Source of the DNA: Winogradskyella sp.
GTDB taxonomy: Bacteria; Bacteroidota; Bacteroidia; Flavobacteriales; Flavobacteriaceae
Direction of reading: 5' to 3'
NCBI RefSeq assembly: GCF_003712105.1
Contig: NZ_RHLG01000003.1
Span: 304,486 to 368,485, forward strand
DNA: 64,000 nucleotides
Below are positions 26,571-35,366 of this stretch, one piece after another. The notes under the pieces were generated by a model. The model saw only the letters and a list, made by a program, of their open reading frames with translations. It had not been told where the DNA came from and did no database searches. Each line of letters begins with the position of its first letter. The first letter of the stretch is position 1. A program made the position numbers and the translations under genes.

Positions 26571-27035
26571 TTGAAAAAGCTCTACTATTTTTTAATCTTT
26601 TTGATTATAAATTTTGGTGGACTTGCTCTGGGAATTTGGCTCATGAATGGCGAAACTACTGGACAATGGTATATTAACCTTAATAAAGCACCTTGGGAAC
26701 CACCAGGGCTAGTTTTTGGATACGCATGGACACTAATAATGATTTGTTTCTCGTGGTATTTGGCAGAGCTATTTTACGATAGAGGATCAAAATTTTTATG
26801 GTCACTTTACACGTTTCAAGTCATACTAAATGTAAGCTGGAATTGGATATTCTTCAACCAGCACTTTACTAAATTTGGCTTAATTGTAATAATAATGCTA
26901 TTACTGGTAATTATATATTACTTCATTACCTTTAGAAACGACCGATTAAAACACGCTAAATATCTATTACTACCATATATTATTTGGCTTTGTATTGCTA
27001 CATCGCTAAATGGATATATAGTTTTTAATAATTAG
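26571..27035 (+). CDS. tspO: TspO/MBR-family membrane protein
   Basis: The 154-residue, five-helix membrane protein is rich in aromatic residues. The family segments are KAPWEPPGLVFGYAWTLI (residues 37-54) and VSWNWIFF. TspO proteins bind porphyrins and cholesterol-like lipids and are linked to tetrapyrrole and light or oxidative stress control. The start codon is TTG at 26571, 1 bp after the previous stop; no better start is available. Presence in a photolyase operon fits a link with photo-oxidative damage. Confidence 0.88.
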   Translation: MKKLYYFLIFLIINFGGLALGIWLMNGETTGQWYINLNKAPWEPPGLVFGYAWTLIMICFSWYLAELFYDRGSKFLWSLYTFQVILNVSWNWIFFNQHFTKFGLIVIIMLLLVIIYYFITFRNDRLKHAKYLLLPYIIWLCIATSLNGYIVFNN

Positions 27036-27037
27036 TA

Positions 27038-27499
27038 ATGAAAATATATACACTTCACAAAAAACAAAACTTACCCATAACTGTTGACCAAGCTTGGGAG
27101 TTTCTATCTAGCCCTAAAAATCTTAAAACCATAACACCAGATTATATGGGTTTTAATATACTATCTGGAGCAGATAGACCTATGTTTCCTGGTCAAATCA
27201 TCCAATATATAGTAACACCCGTTATGGGCATAAAAACGAAATGGGTTACAGAAATTACACATGTTAAAGACAAGGAATATTTTGTAGATGAGCAACGTTT
27301 TGGTCCATATGCATTATGGCATCATAAACACTTTATAAAAGAGATTAATGGTGGTGTTGAAATGGAAGACATTATAGATTATAAAATTCCTTTAGGTATA
27401 CTTGGGCAATTAGTTCACCCATTTTTAGTTAAACCTAAACTAGAGGAAATATTCAACTACAGAACTAAGAAATTAGAAGAACTCTTCGGAAAATACTAA
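27038..27499 (+). CDS. SRPBCC-family ligand-binding protein
   Basis: The 153-residue protein has the START/Bet v1-like SRPBCC fold. Family segments are LPITVDQAWEFLSSPKNLKT near the N-terminus, then TKWVTEITHVKDKEYFVDEQ and FGPYALWHHKHFI. These proteins bind hydrophobic ligands or act as cyclase/dehydratase-like enzymes. It lies 2 bp after tspO and 1 bp before the last photolyase, so it belongs to the same operon. The ligand is unknown. Confidence 0.82.
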   Translation: MKIYTLHKKQNLPITVDQAWEFLSSPKNLKTITPDYMGFNILSGADRPMFPGQIIQYIVTPVMGIKTKWVTEITHVKDKEYFVDEQRFGPYALWHHKHFIKEINGGVEMEDIIDYKIPLGILGQLVHPFLVKPKLEEIFNYRTKKLEELFGKY

Positions 27500-27500
27500 T

Positions 27501-28805
27501 ATGAAATCTCCAATAAATATATTTTGGTTTAGAAGAGATTTGCGATTACAAGATAATACCGGTTTATTTAATGCTTTAGATGGCGACTTACCGGTATTAC
27601 CTATCTTTATATTCGATTCTAAAATTTTAGACAAACTTCCAAGGCAAGATGCACGAGTATCATTCATTCATGATACTTTGCAAGCCTTAAATAAGCAACT
27701 ACAAGATGAGCATAACAGTGGTATTGGGATGTTTCATGGTAAACCAATTGATGTCTTTACCAAACTAACAGAAAGATTCGAAATACAAAATGTTTATACC
27801 AATCATGACTACGAACCTTATGCCACTAAACGCGATATTGAAATTGAAGCCTTATTAACTAAAAATGGCATCAGGTTTCATACATATAAAGACCAAGTTA
27901 TTTTTGAAAAAAATGAGATTGTTAAAAAAGATGGTAATCCATATGTAGTATATACACCATACATGCGGGTTTGGAAAGAAACATTTAAAAACTCAGAATT
28001 AAAGTTTTTTCCATCAGAAAATAATCTACATCATACTCTAAAGCAAGTCAATTTCCCAAATCTTACCTTAAACGACATAGGATTTGAAGAAACCGAACAA
28101 AAGATTGCACCATATGAAGTGACTCCGGAGCTCATTCAAAATTACGAAGCTACGCGGAACTTTCCGAGCAAAGATGCAACATCACGACTAGGACCTCATC
28201 TTAGGTTTGGTACAGTCAGTGTAAGACGAATGATCGAAAAAGCTATAGCCGAAGAAAACGAAATCTTTTGGCAAGAGTTGATATGGCGAGAATTTTTTAT
28301 GCAAATTTTATGGCATTTTCCGCATACTCATAATAAAGCTTTTAAATCTAAATACGATAGAATAGAGTGGAGAAACAATGCCCATGAATTTAAGAAATGG
28401 TGCGAAGGCAAAACAGGTTATCCATTAGTAGATGCTGGTATGCGACAACTTAATGAAACAGGTTTTATGCACAATCGTGTGAGAATGTTAGTAGGAAGTT
28501 TTCTGTGTAAACATTTGCTTATAGATTGGCGTTGGGGCGAAGCTTATTTTGCCGAAAAATTGCATGACTATGATATGGCTAGTAACGTAGGTAACTGGCA
28601 ATGGGTTGCTGGTTCAGGAGTTGACGCATCACCATATTTTAGAATCTTTAATCCTACATCTCAAATTCAAAAATTTGATAAAGAGCTAAACTATATTAAG
28701 AAATGGGTGCCAGATTTTGAAGAATTGACATATCCACATCCTATTGTAGACCATAAATTTGCTAGAGAACGTTGTCTTGAAGTGTATAAAACAGCTTTAA
28801 ACTAA
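27501..28805 (+). CDS. phrB: Class I deoxyribodipyrimidine (CPD) photolyase
   Basis: The 434-residue enzyme repairs cyclobutane pyrimidine dimers with light, using FADH- and usually an MTHF antenna. The N-terminal domain has INIFWFRRDLRLQDNTGLF. The FAD domain has EEIFWQELIWREFF-type sequence, GYPLVDAGMRQLNETGFMHN, and the full YDMASNVGNWQWVAGSG, with the Asn-Trp-Gln facing the flavin. All class I hallmarks are intact, unlike the two divergent homologues upstream. It is the last gene of the block and is followed by a strong terminator. Confidence 0.93.
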   Translation: MKSPINIFWFRRDLRLQDNTGLFNALDGDLPVLPIFIFDSKILDKLPRQDARVSFIHDTLQALNKQLQDEHNSGIGMFHGKPIDVFTKLTERFEIQNVYTNHDYEPYATKRDIEIEALLTKNGIRFHTYKDQVIFEKNEIVKKDGNPYVVYTPYMRVWKETFKNSELKFFPSENNLHHTLKQVNFPNLTLNDIGFEETEQKIAPYEVTPELIQNYEATRNFPSKDATSRLGPHLRFGTVSVRRMIEKAIAEENEIFWQELIWREFFMQILWHFPHTHNKAFKSKYDRIEWRNNAHEFKKWCEGKTGYPLVDAGMRQLNETGFMHNRVRMLVGSFLCKHLLIDWRWGEAYFAEKLHDYDMASNVGNWQWVAGSGVDASPYFRIFNPTSQIQKFDKELNYIKKWVPDFEELTYPHPIVDHKFARERCLEVYKTALN

Positions 28806-28853
28806 TTTTTTAAGAATTTACACAATAAAACAAAAAGTCTGCCGTTACAAAAT

Positions 28854-28871
28854 TAAGACATGCATGTCTTA
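28854..28871. repeat. 18-bp perfect palindrome after phrB
   Basis: TAAGACATGCATGTCTTA reads the same on both strands. Short outer arms (CCGT / ACGG) extend the symmetry. It lies 49 bp after phrB and 28 bp before the terminator. It could be a protein-binding site or an RNA hairpin. Confidence 0.6.
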
Positions 28872-28898
28872 GACGGAATAACCATTTCAAAAAACAAT

Positions 28899-28929
28899 TA
28901 AAAAAGCTCTGATTATCAGAGCTTTTTTT
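28899..28929. terminator. Bidirectional rho-independent terminator
   Basis: The stem AAAAGCTCTGA / TCAGAGCTTTT with a TTA loop and T runs on both sides ends the light-stress block and the convergent murA operon. Confidence 0.88.
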
Positions 28930-28955
28930 ATTCATTTTAATATAAAACTAGAATT

Positions 28956-30263
28956 TTATAGTCGTTCTATTTTTGCTCCTATAGCACGTAATCTACCATC
29001 AATATTCTCATAACCACGGTCTATTTGCTCAATATTATGAATCGTAGACGTGCCTTTAGCAGAGAGTGCTGCAATTAAAAGGGAAACACCGGCTCTAATA
29101 TCTGGCGATGTCATAGTTGTTGCCTTTAACTGAGATTTAAAGTCATGTCCAATAATGGTTGCTCTGTGTGGATCACACAAAATAATTTTAGCTCCCATAT
29201 CAATTAATTTATCGACAAAAAATAATCGACTTTCAAACATCTTCTGATGCACAATTGCACTTCCTCGGGCTTGTATTAGTACCGTTAAGACTATACTCAA
29301 CAAATCTGGCGTAAAACCTGGCCACGGTGCATCTGCAATAGTTAATATTGAATCATCAATATAACTTTGTATTTCATAACCATCTTTATGCTCAGGTATA
29401 TAGATGTCATCACCATTTCGTTCAACTGTAATTCCAATCTTTCTAAATACGTTTGGTATAACACCCAAATCGTCCCAGCTTACATTTTTAATAGTCAATT
29501 CACTCTTAGTCATTGCAGCAAGACCTATCCAACTTCCTATTTCAATCATATCTGGAAGCATTCTATGGTCTGTACCACTAAGAGCTTTAACACCTTCAAT
29601 AGTTAGTAAATTAGAGCCGACACCAGATATTTTTGCTCCCATTCTGTTAAGCATCTTACAGAGTTGCTGTAAATATGGTTCGCAAGCTGCATTGTAAATG
29701 GTTGTTTTACCTTTTGCTAGTACGGCTGCCATGACAATGTTAGCAGTTCCAGTAACAGATGCTTCGTCGAGAAGCATATAGGTACCTTTTAATTCTTTGG
29801 CTTCGACACCATAGAAGTAATCTTCTCTATTGTATCTAAATGAAGCACCAAGTTTAATAAAACCTTCAAAATGGGTGTCTAATCGACGTCTACCTATTTT
29901 GTCACCACCAGGCTTTGGTATATAGCCTTTTCCAAATCTTGCTAATAATGGTCCAACAATCATGATAGAACCTCTTAAACCACGTCCTTCAACTTTAAAA
30001 GCTTCAGATTCTAGATAGTTAAGGTTAATATTCTCTGCCTTGAATGAATACTTATTTGGCGCAAGTTTTTTAACTTCAACACCGAGATTACTTAATAACT
30101 TTATAAGCTTATTTACATCTACGATGTCTGGGATATTGTCAATAGTAACTGTTTCTGGTGTTAATAAAACTGCGCATAATATTTGCAATGCTTCATTTTT
30201 AGCACCTTGTGGTGTAATATCACCTTTTAGCTGATGACCACCTTCTATTTTAAATGTTCCCAT
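28956..30263 (-). CDS. murA: UDP-N-acetylglucosamine 1-carboxyvinyltransferase with Asp at the active-site Cys position
   Basis: MurA transfers enolpyruvate from PEP to UDP-GlcNAc, the first committed step of peptidoglycan synthesis in the cytoplasm. The length of 435 residues is normal for the family. Lys22-Asn23 (GAKNEALQ) and GRGLRGSIMIVGPLLARFG are family motifs. In the loop that carries the fosfomycin-target Cys of E. coli MurA (Cys115), this protein reads PGGDKIGRRRLDTHF with Asp121. Cys-to-Asp enzymes stay active and resist fosfomycin. DUF4290 and DUF493 lie upstream on the same strand. Confidence 0.94.
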   Translation of the reverse strand: MGTFKIEGGHQLKGDITPQGAKNEALQILCAVLLTPETVTIDNIPDIVDVNKLIKLLSNLGVEVKKLAPNKYSFKAENINLNYLESEAFKVEGRGLRGSIMIVGPLLARFGKGYIPKPGGDKIGRRRLDTHFEGFIKLGASFRYNREDYFYGVEAKELKGTYMLLDEASVTGTANIVMAAVLAKGKTTIYNAACEPYLQQLCKMLNRMGAKISGVGSNLLTIEGVKALSGTDHRMLPDMIEIGSWIGLAAMTKSELTIKNVSWDDLGVIPNVFRKIGITVERNGDDIYIPEHKDGYEIQSYIDDSILTIADAPWPGFTPDLLSIVLTVLIQARGSAIVHQKMFESRLFFVDKLIDMGAKIILCDPHRATIIGHDFKSQLKATTMTSPDIRAGVSLLIAALSAKGTSTIHNIEQIDRGYENIDGRLRAIGAKIERL

Positions 30264-30269
30264 TGATTA

Positions 30270-30911
30270 TTAATAGCGTTTTCTATTATTGGAATATTTC
30301 TTTTTATTCTTTTTACCGCCTTTATTACCATACTTAGATTTAGTGCGTAAGAGACTACTAGAATCGCTTAAATCTTCAGTGCTATTCTTAAGGTTAAGTT
30401 TTCCTTCAGACAGTTCGAAAAGATGGTCGTAAATAACGCTGTCTTCAACTGTATCTTTATTCCAGTTTAAGAAGCATTTTTTCATATGGTTAGCTATGGT
30501 ATAAACCAGAGCATCTTTCATTTCGCCATCTTCCCAAGTTATCGCTACATCTATCATTGTTTTTATATTATTTCCATAAAAACGATACTTTGGATGATTT
30601 TGAGGGTATTTTAATGGCTCGGGTCTCGCCTGAAGCACTTCCTTAATAGGCTTGTCGTAAGGAGAATCTACATCAATATCAAAATCAGCCATGATAAATA
30701 ACTGATCCCAAAGCTTGTGCTGAAAGTCAGGCACATCTCGCAAATGAGGTTGTAAATTTCCCATGACAGAGATAATTGCTTTTGCCAATCTATTTCGTTC
30801 TTCCTTTGTTTCGCGAGTTTTAGCATGATTAATCATTTTCTGTAAATGACGGCCATACTCCGGAATAATTAAATGCTCACGTTCTGTATTGTATTCTAAA
30901 TCGTCTATCAA
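30270..30911 (-). CDS. DUF4290 protein
   Basis: The 213-residue Bacteroidota-specific protein starts LEYNTEREHLIIPEYGRHLQ, the DUF4290 signature. It is helical over about 170 residues and ends in a basic tail rich in Lys, Asn and Gly (KYGNKGGKKNKKKYSNNRKR) that may touch RNA or membranes. It is 6 bp upstream of murA, as in many flavobacteria. The function is unknown. Confidence 0.85.
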   Translation of the reverse strand: MIDDLEYNTEREHLIIPEYGRHLQKMINHAKTRETKEERNRLAKAIISVMGNLQPHLRDVPDFQHKLWDQLFIMADFDIDVDSPYDKPIKEVLQARPEPLKYPQNHPKYRFYGNNIKTMIDVAITWEDGEMKDALVYTIANHMKKCFLNWNKDTVEDSVIYDHLFELSEGKLNLKNSTEDLSDSSSLLRTKSKYGNKGGKKNKKKYSNNRKRY

Positions 30912-30999
30912 AATTGTAAAAATGTGTAGTAATAAAATAACGAACCTGCAGTCACTGGTTCTGTCGCAAAGTACAAAATTTTGTATTGGTAAACTAAAA

Positions 31000-31293
31000 T
31001 TATAACGAAATTACACCTTCTATTTTCTCGGCAACTTCTTTATACTTGGCAATAACTTGATCTGGGTTCTTCATACGTAGGTTTATAGATACGCTTGTAT
31101 AATTACCATTTTTAGATTCAGTAGTATTAATAACAGCGCCAAGATTATCAAATAAATTTTCAAGTTTTTTAATTTTATCAGGGTCTGTTTTTACAATAAA
31201 CTTGTACAAATACTCTGTAGGCCAAAGTGCAGTATCTTGCAACTGAGTCTTGAGTTTTTTATAGAATGCTTCCGATTTTTGTGATGAATCCAT
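31000..31293 (-). CDS. DUF493 (YbeD-like) protein
   Basis: A small ACT-like domain protein of 97 residues from the ATG at 31293; a TTG two codons upstream is possible. The ferredoxin-like core reads YLYKFIVKTDPDKIKKLENL, then YTSVSINLRMKNPDQVIAKY. In E. coli YbeD lies beside lipoate genes; here it is near DUF4290 and murA. Its role is unknown, possibly allosteric. Confidence 0.82.
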   Translation of the reverse strand: MDSSQKSEAFYKKLKTQLQDTALWPTEYLYKFIVKTDPDKIKKLENLFDNLGAVINTTESKNGNYTSVSINLRMKNPDQVIAKYKEVAEKIEGVISL

Positions 31294-31381
31294 ATACAAA
31301 TTTTGAAACGCAAAGATACACTTAACTTTATAGTATTTTTTAATTTTAATTGCGATTTTTGTAATTAAAATACGTCAATAT

Positions 31382-31921
31382 TTGAATCCAATAAAAATAG
31401 CTATAACTGGTGGTCCAGGTTCAGGCAAAACTTCTATAGTAAATGCGCTTAAAGAACAAGGCTATTTATGTTATGATGAAATCTCCAGACAAGTTACCTT
31501 AGAAGCTAGAAAAGAAGGCATTGAGCAATTGTTTTTAACTAAACCATTATTGTTTAGTGAAAAACTTCTTGAGGGTCGAAAACATCAATTTTTGCAAGCT
31601 GCAACTGAAAATACAGAGGTTGTGTTTTTAGATCGAGGCTTGCCAGATATACTTGCTTATATGGATTATATTGGGGATACCTATCCTGAGGAATTTATAC
31701 AGACGTGCAAAAACTACAAATACGACACTACATTTATTCTTGGACCATGGGAAGATATTTTTGTGTCGGACAGTGAACGTTACGAAAATTTTGAACAGGC
31801 CGTTTTAATTCATAACCATTTGGTTAACACTTATGAGAAATTTGGTTACCAATTAATCGAAGTTCCTTTCGGAACAATTGAAGAACGCACGAGTTTTATC
31901 ATAGAGGCATTACCTTTGTAA
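31382..31921 (+). CDS. AAA_28/NadR-like P-loop ATPase
   Basis: The 179-residue protein has a Walker A motif ITGGPGSGKTSIVNAL at residues 8-23 and a Walker B-like strand VVFLDRGLPDILAYMDYIG. That matches the AAA_28 group, related to the NadR kinase domain. The start codon is TTG. Substrates of these small kinases are mostly unknown. It is directly upstream of recQ (1-bp gap) and divergent from DUF493. Confidence 0.8.
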   Translation: MNPIKIAITGGPGSGKTSIVNALKEQGYLCYDEISRQVTLEARKEGIEQLFLTKPLLFSEKLLEGRKHQFLQAATENTEVVFLDRGLPDILAYMDYIGDTYPEEFIQTCKNYKYDTTFILGPWEDIFVSDSERYENFEQAVLIHNHLVNTYEKFGYQLIEVPFGTIEERTSFIIEALPL

Positions 31922-31922
31922 T

Positions 31923-33818
31923 ATGCATCCTATTCAAGTATTAGAGCGGTATTGGAATTACACATCCTTTAGACCATTACAGGAAGATATCATAAATGCT
32001 GTATTGGATAATAATGATACGTTTGCTCTTTTACCTACAGGTGGCGGAAAATCTATTTGTTTTCAAATTCCTGCACTAATAAAACCTGGTCTTTGTATTG
32101 TTATTTCTCCACTTGTTGCATTAATGCAAGACCAAGTCAACACCCTAAAACAAAAAGGAATAAAAGCAATTGCTATTACTTCTGGCCTATCCTATAATGA
32201 CTTAGACACACAATTAGACAATTGCATCTATGGTAATTACAAATTTTTGTATTTATCTCCTGAACGACTTCAACAACCAATTGTACAAGAGCGAATTCAG
32301 CAAATGGATGTTAATCTTATAGCAGTAGATGAAGCACATTGTATAAGCCAATGGGGAAATGATTTTAGACCAGCTTACAGAGAAATAAATGTGTTAAGAC
32401 AACTTAAGCCAAGTGTTAATTGTATTGCACTGACAGCCACTGCAAAAGAAAATGTTATTGTAGATACCATATCTGCATTAGATTTTTTTGATCTAAAACT
32501 GTTTAAAGCATCTTTCTATAGAGAAAATATTAGTTATCAAGTAACACATACAGAAGACAAAAATTTTCAACTCAAACTGCTTTTAAATGAAAATAAGGGT
32601 GCTTCAATTATTTATGTGAGAAGCAGAAAAGCGACTTTGGAATTAAGTAACTACTTAAAACGTAATGGCTTTGAAGCAACTAATTATCACGGTGGATTAT
32701 CAACATCAGAAAAAAAAGAACGTCTTAATGATTGGACCACTAATAAAACACCTATAATGGTTGCGACTACTGCTTTTGGTATGGGTATTGACAAAGCAGA
32801 TGTAAGATCTGTAATACATTATAATCTGCCAGAAAGCCTAGAGAGTTATTATCAAGAAGCAGGCAGAGCTGGGCGTGATGGTAAAAAATCTATTGCAGTA
32901 ATTCTGAAAAAAAACATAGATGAAGACAAGCTTAAATCACAATTTTTAAGTGTTTTACCAACTGTAGATGTCTTAAAGCATGTTTATAAAAAGTTGTGTA
33001 ACTATTTTCAGATTTCATATGGTGAAGGTGAATACACGTCTCACCTACTCAACTTTAAAGATTTTTGCAAAACCTACAATTTAAAAACGGCTTTAACTTA
33101 TAATGCATTAAAAGCTCTTGACACTAATAGCATTATTTCTTTGGAACAGCAGTTTAATTATAGAACTACCATCCAATTCAAAATATCTAATCATGAGCTT
33201 ACAAATTATCTAATAGCAAACAAAAATCAGAATGTGGTTATTAAATCCATTTTAAGAACGTATGGTGGCGTATTTGACTTTATTACAAAGATTAATTTAG
33301 ATATTATAGCTAGTAAATCTGAACAAGACGTTAATACGGTTATTGCAATACTTAAAGACCTTCAAAACCAAAACATCATAGAATTAAAGATTGCTAATAC
33401 GGATTCTGAAATAACATTTATAAAACCTCGTGAAGACGAAAAAACAATCAACCCAATTGTAAAAAACATACAGCAGCAGCAAAAACTCAAGCAAGAACAA
33501 ATAGATGCTGTAATTGCGTACACAAATAATACTGAAACATGTAAAAGCATACAATTATTAGACTATTTTGGTGAAAAGACACCAGATAATTGCAATATTT
33601 GCTCTGTGTGTTTATCAAAACAACCTGAGCCAAAATCTACTAAAGAAGACATAAAAATTGCTGTTTTAGAACTCCTTAAGCAGAAAGATGTCTCATCAAG
33701 AGATTTGCTCGCTAAACTAAATTGTAATCAAAACTTACTTTTAGAGGTAATTGGTACACTTGTTGAGGACGAAAAAATTAAAATTACAAGTACAAATACT
33801 TATCGCATAAATGACTAA
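31923..33818 (+). CDS. recQ: RecQ-family ATP-dependent DNA helicase
   Basis: This is a 3'-5' DNA helicase for recombination and repair, 631 residues. Walker A is LLPTGGGKSICFQIPAL (near residue 40), and motif II is AVDEAHCISQWGNDFRPAYR. Motif VI is YYQEAGRAGRDGKKS. The RecQ zinc-binding site is seen as CKSIQLLDYFGE and NCNICSVC. A winged-helix-like end (SRDLLAKLNCNQNLLLEVIG) takes the place of a clear HRDC domain. The stop overlaps the fmt start by 8 bp. Confidence 0.92.
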   Translation: MHPIQVLERYWNYTSFRPLQEDIINAVLDNNDTFALLPTGGGKSICFQIPALIKPGLCIVISPLVALMQDQVNTLKQKGIKAIAITSGLSYNDLDTQLDNCIYGNYKFLYLSPERLQQPIVQERIQQMDVNLIAVDEAHCISQWGNDFRPAYREINVLRQLKPSVNCIALTATAKENVIVDTISALDFFDLKLFKASFYRENISYQVTHTEDKNFQLKLLLNENKGASIIYVRSRKATLELSNYLKRNGFEATNYHGGLSTSEKKERLNDWTTNKTPIMVATTAFGMGIDKADVRSVIHYNLPESLESYYQEAGRAGRDGKKSIAVILKKNIDEDKLKSQFLSVLPTVDVLKHVYKKLCNYFQISYGEGEYTSHLLNFKDFCKTYNLKTALTYNALKALDTNSIISLEQQFNYRTTIQFKISNHELTNYLIANKNQNVVIKSILRTYGGVFDFITKINLDIIASKSEQDVNTVIAILKDLQNQNIIELKIANTDSEITFIKPREDEKTINPIVKNIQQQQKLKQEQIDAVIAYTNNTETCKSIQLLDYFGEKTPDNCNICSVCLSKQPEPKSTKEDIKIAVLELLKQKDVSSRDLLAKLNCNQNLLLEVIGTLVEDEKIKITSTNTYRIND

Positions 33819-34767
33819 GAAAAGAGATATAAGAATAGTATTCATGGGCACTCCAGATTTTGCAGTTGCAACTTTAAAAGTGCTTTTAGAAAACAATTAT
33901 AATGTAGTTGGTGTAATTACTGCTCCTGATAGACCTGCAGGTAGAGGACGAAAATTAAAAGCCTCAGCTGTAAAAGAATTTGCTGTAGAACATAATTTGA
34001 ATGTGCTACAGCCTACAAACTTAAAATCCGAGGAATTTGTTGAAACCTTAAAATCTTTAAAGGCCAACCTTCAGGTTGTGGTTGCCTTTAGAATGTTACC
34101 GGAAGTCGTATGGAGAATGCCAGAATATGGCACTTTTAATCTTCATGCGTCATTATTACCGCAATATAGAGGTGCAGCACCCATACATTGGGCAATTATT
34201 AACGGAGAAACTAAAACAGGCGTAACAACATTCTTTATAGATGAGAAGATTGACACTGGTGCAATTATAGATTCAGATGAAATAAATATTAGTGAAGAAG
34301 AAACTGTTGGTTCACTTCATGATAAACTCATGAATCTAGGAAGTAATCTTGTTATTAAAACTGTAAATCAAATTGAATCCAATACTGTTACGACTAAAGT
34401 ACAGCCTAAAATAGAGAATCTTAAAACAGCATATAAACTAAATAAGGAAAACTGTAAGATAGACTGGAATGATTCTTTAGACAATATATATAATAAGATT
34501 AGAGGATTAAACCCTTTTCCATCCGCATGGTGTTTCTTAGACAATAATGACAAAAACGTTGCTATTAAAATCTTTAATATTGCTAAAACATATTCAAAAC
34601 ATAATTATAATACCGGCGCTATAATAATTATGGATAATGAAATGAAAGTAGCTTGTAAAAATGGCTTTGTTAGAATTCATGAATTACAACTTCCTGGGAA
34701 ACGAAAAATGGAAATAAAATCGCTATTAAATGGTTATAATTTTGAAAAAAACGCAAAACTGCTCTAA
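33811..34767 (+). CDS. fmt: Methionyl-tRNA formyltransferase
   Basis: Fmt formylates initiator Met-tRNA with 10-formyl-THF. It has 318 residues, with RIVFMGTPDFAVATLKVL at the start and VITAPDRPAGRGRKL. The catalytic segment is FNLHASLLPQYRGAAPIHWA (Asn/His/Asp of the formyltransferase fold). The C-terminal OB-like domain ends LPGKRKMEIKSLLNGY. It overlaps recQ. A hairpin (AAACGCAA/TTGCGTTT) begins in its last codons, without a clear T run. The following 195 bp to the HU gene hold the HU promoter. Confidence 0.93.
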   Translation: MTKKRDIRIVFMGTPDFAVATLKVLLENNYNVVGVITAPDRPAGRGRKLKASAVKEFAVEHNLNVLQPTNLKSEEFVETLKSLKANLQVVVAFRMLPEVVWRMPEYGTFNLHASLLPQYRGAAPIHWAIINGETKTGVTTFFIDEKIDTGAIIDSDEINISEEETVGSLHDKLMNLGSNLVIKTVNQIESNTVTTKVQPKIENLKTAYKLNKENCKIDWNDSLDNIYNKIRGLNPFPSAWCFLDNNDKNVAIKIFNIAKTYSKHNYNTGAIIIMDNEMKVACKNGFVRIHELQLPGKRKMEIKSLLNGYNFEKNAKLL

Positions 34768-34870
34768 ACCCTTATGAGCATTGCGTTTAGGAAAAAATCC
34801 GATAAAACGCACTCCGTTATTAACAAATGACTCAAGTTATTAACAAAACCCCGTATTTACTGGGCTAATT

Positions 34871-34901
34871 CTTGTAAGAACCGATTATCCGTATAAATTT
34901 G
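34871..34901 (+). promoter_or_regulatory. Promoter of the HU gene
   Basis: A -33-like CTTG (34871-34874), a 19-bp spacer and TAAATTTG (34894-34901) fit the Bacteroidota TTTG-N19-21-TAnnTTTG pattern, 61 bp upstream of the HU start codon. Confidence 0.6.
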
Positions 34902-34962
34902 TTACAGATTTTAACATTTATGTTTAAAGTCTTCTAATTAATAATTTAAAATTTAAACTTTT

Positions 34963-35235
34963 ATGAACAAAACAGATTTAATCAACAGTATGGCTGAAAA
35001 CGCAGGTATCACTAAAGCTGCTGCTAAAAAAGCGTTAGACGGTTTATTAATTGATATCGAAGGAGCATTACAAAAAGGTAATAGAGTATCTTTAGTAGGT
35101 TTTGGATCTTGGTCAGTATCTAGAAGAGCTGCAAGAGATGGAAGAAATCCTCAAACTGGTAAGACAATTAAGATTAAAGCTAAAAATGTAGTAAAGTTTA
35201 AGGCAGGTTCTGACTTAAGCAGCGCAGTAAACTAA
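34963..35235 (+). CDS. hup: HU-family DNA-binding protein
   Basis: This 90-residue nucleoid protein binds and bends DNA as a dimer. It starts MNKTDLINSMAENAGITKAA and has the family signature GFGSWSVSRRAARDGRNPQT on the beta-arm, with the usual end VVKFKAGSDLSSAVN. It is a single gene with its own promoter and terminator, as expected for an abundant protein. Confidence 0.95.
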   Translation: MNKTDLINSMAENAGITKAAAKKALDGLLIDIEGALQKGNRVSLVGFGSWSVSRRAARDGRNPQTGKTIKIKAKNVVKFKAGSDLSSAVN

Positions 35236-35256
35236 GCTTTATCATTTACAATATTT

Positions 35257-35288
35257 AAAAAGCTTGCTTTTATAGCAGGCTTTTTTTA
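35257..35288 (+). terminator. Rho-independent terminator after HU
   Basis: An imperfect stem AAAAAGCTTGCT / AGCAGGCTTTTT with a TTTAT loop and a T run lies 22 bp after the HU stop. Confidence 0.78.
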
Positions 35289-35366
35289 TTGCCAAAATGT
35301 TGCATTTACAATTGTATATATAAAATATATTTGTAAATTGTAGGTAACAACCCAACCTAATTACCT

